From assembly GCA_005223375.1 (NCBI GenBank), contig RXOD01004585.1:1-20182 (forward strand): a stretch of 20,182 bases of DNA, given 5' to 3'. Below are positions 19,969 to 20,182 of the stretch, in pieces. The notes beneath the pieces were generated by a model. The model did not search any database, was not told where the DNA came from, and saw nothing but the letters and a program-made list of their open reading frames with translations. Made by a program: the position numbers and the translations under genes. This DNA comes from Amoebophrya sp. AT5.2. Lineage: Eukaryota; Sar; Dinophyceae; Syndiniales; Amoebophryaceae. Position 1 is the first letter of the stretch; every line of letters starts with the position of its first letter.

Positions 19969-20182
19969 CTAGTCCATGATTCCCATCAGATATCGGCGCT
20001 GCTTGAAGAAGAACTCCGAGTTGCTATCTGCTAGGAGAAGCTCCACGCGGCGTTCCACTTCTAGCGCCCCGGCGGCCGGCATGTCCCAGTTTTTCTGCCG
20101 CAGTGTGAGGTACCTCTCCGCCAGTCCGGCTTTTATTCCCTCGGCCAAGTCGGCGTCCGACACATGCTGCGGCTTCCGTCCT
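19969..20182 (-). CDS. C-terminal 70 codons of an unidentified upstream gene (5' part outside window)
   Basis: An open frame enters from the right edge and ends at a TAG (19969-19971). The product is charged and helical (for example DADLAEGIKAGLAERYLTL and GALEVERRVELLLADSNSEF) and ends in RRYLMGIMD. Regular hydrophobic spacing and no low-complexity bias support real coding. It lies on the same strand as the giant gene, about 560 bp upstream of its start codon. A GTG and several internal Met codons are present, but the true start is probably off the window. I do not recognise the family. It could be a last exon, since no splice signal can be judged from so short a piece. Confidence 0.55.
   Translation of the reverse strand, partial: GRKPQHVSDADLAEGIKAGLAERYLTLRQKNWDMPAAGALEVERRVELLLADSNSEFFFKQRRYLMGIMD

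Noticed and set aside
1..20182. Mobile element, CRISPR array, tRNA or rRNA
   Set aside because: I saw no transposase or reverse-transcriptase motifs, no regularly spaced direct repeats at the DNA level and no cloverleaf-like segments.

Overview
This looks like nuclear DNA of a GC-rich protist. Almost the whole window is one gene on the minus strand, and it is very large. Reading starts at an ATG at 19407, which has a strong eukaryotic context (CACCATGG) and an in-frame stop upstream at 19498-19500. The frame stays open for 1,192 codons to 15832. A 134-nt AT-richer GT-AG intron (15698-15831) follows, and the frame then continues without a single stop from 15697 to the left edge. The window therefore encodes at least 6,424 residues of one protein whose C-terminus lies outside. 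I translated the long exon codon by codon and found no stop. I base the eukaryotic assignment on the intron, the Kozak-like start, the long Ser, acidic and Lys low-complexity linkers and the absence of bacterial signals. The lineage is not decidable from this window; an alveolate or similar GC-rich protist is only a guess.

Layout in protein order, which runs right to left: an acidic, disordered N-terminus (residues 1-746); a Cys-containing helical region (about 747-1298) split by the intron; a Ser/Lys/Pro linker with a first PKLRGG motif; two duplicated modules of PDZ-like folds (about 1478-1755 and 1823-2012); a Pro-rich stretch; a helical part; a Gly6/Lys linker (2757-2850); more helical sequence; a poly-Ser tract (3256-3296); further globular-looking sequence; a 465-residue basic Ser-Pro/Gly-Lys region (4099-4564) with a second Gly6 motif; a charged coil and aromatic-rich block (about 4607-4838); a long helical region (about 5066-5532); an ARM/HEAT-like stretch (about 5700-5775); a strong NLS-type cluster (6021-6028); and near the edge a third FGF-x-x-DW signature like the one that opens each PDZ-like module.

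Upstream (19408-19968) is about 560 bp of spacer and 5' leader. Beyond it is the last 70 codons of a second gene on the same strand, so the two genes lie head to tail. No RNA genes, mobile elements, CRISPR arrays or tRNAs were seen. The long plus-strand ORFs are antisense shadows of the giant gene. The overall picture is a giant, probably cytosolic or nuclear, scaffold-like protein with no enzyme domain that I recognise.
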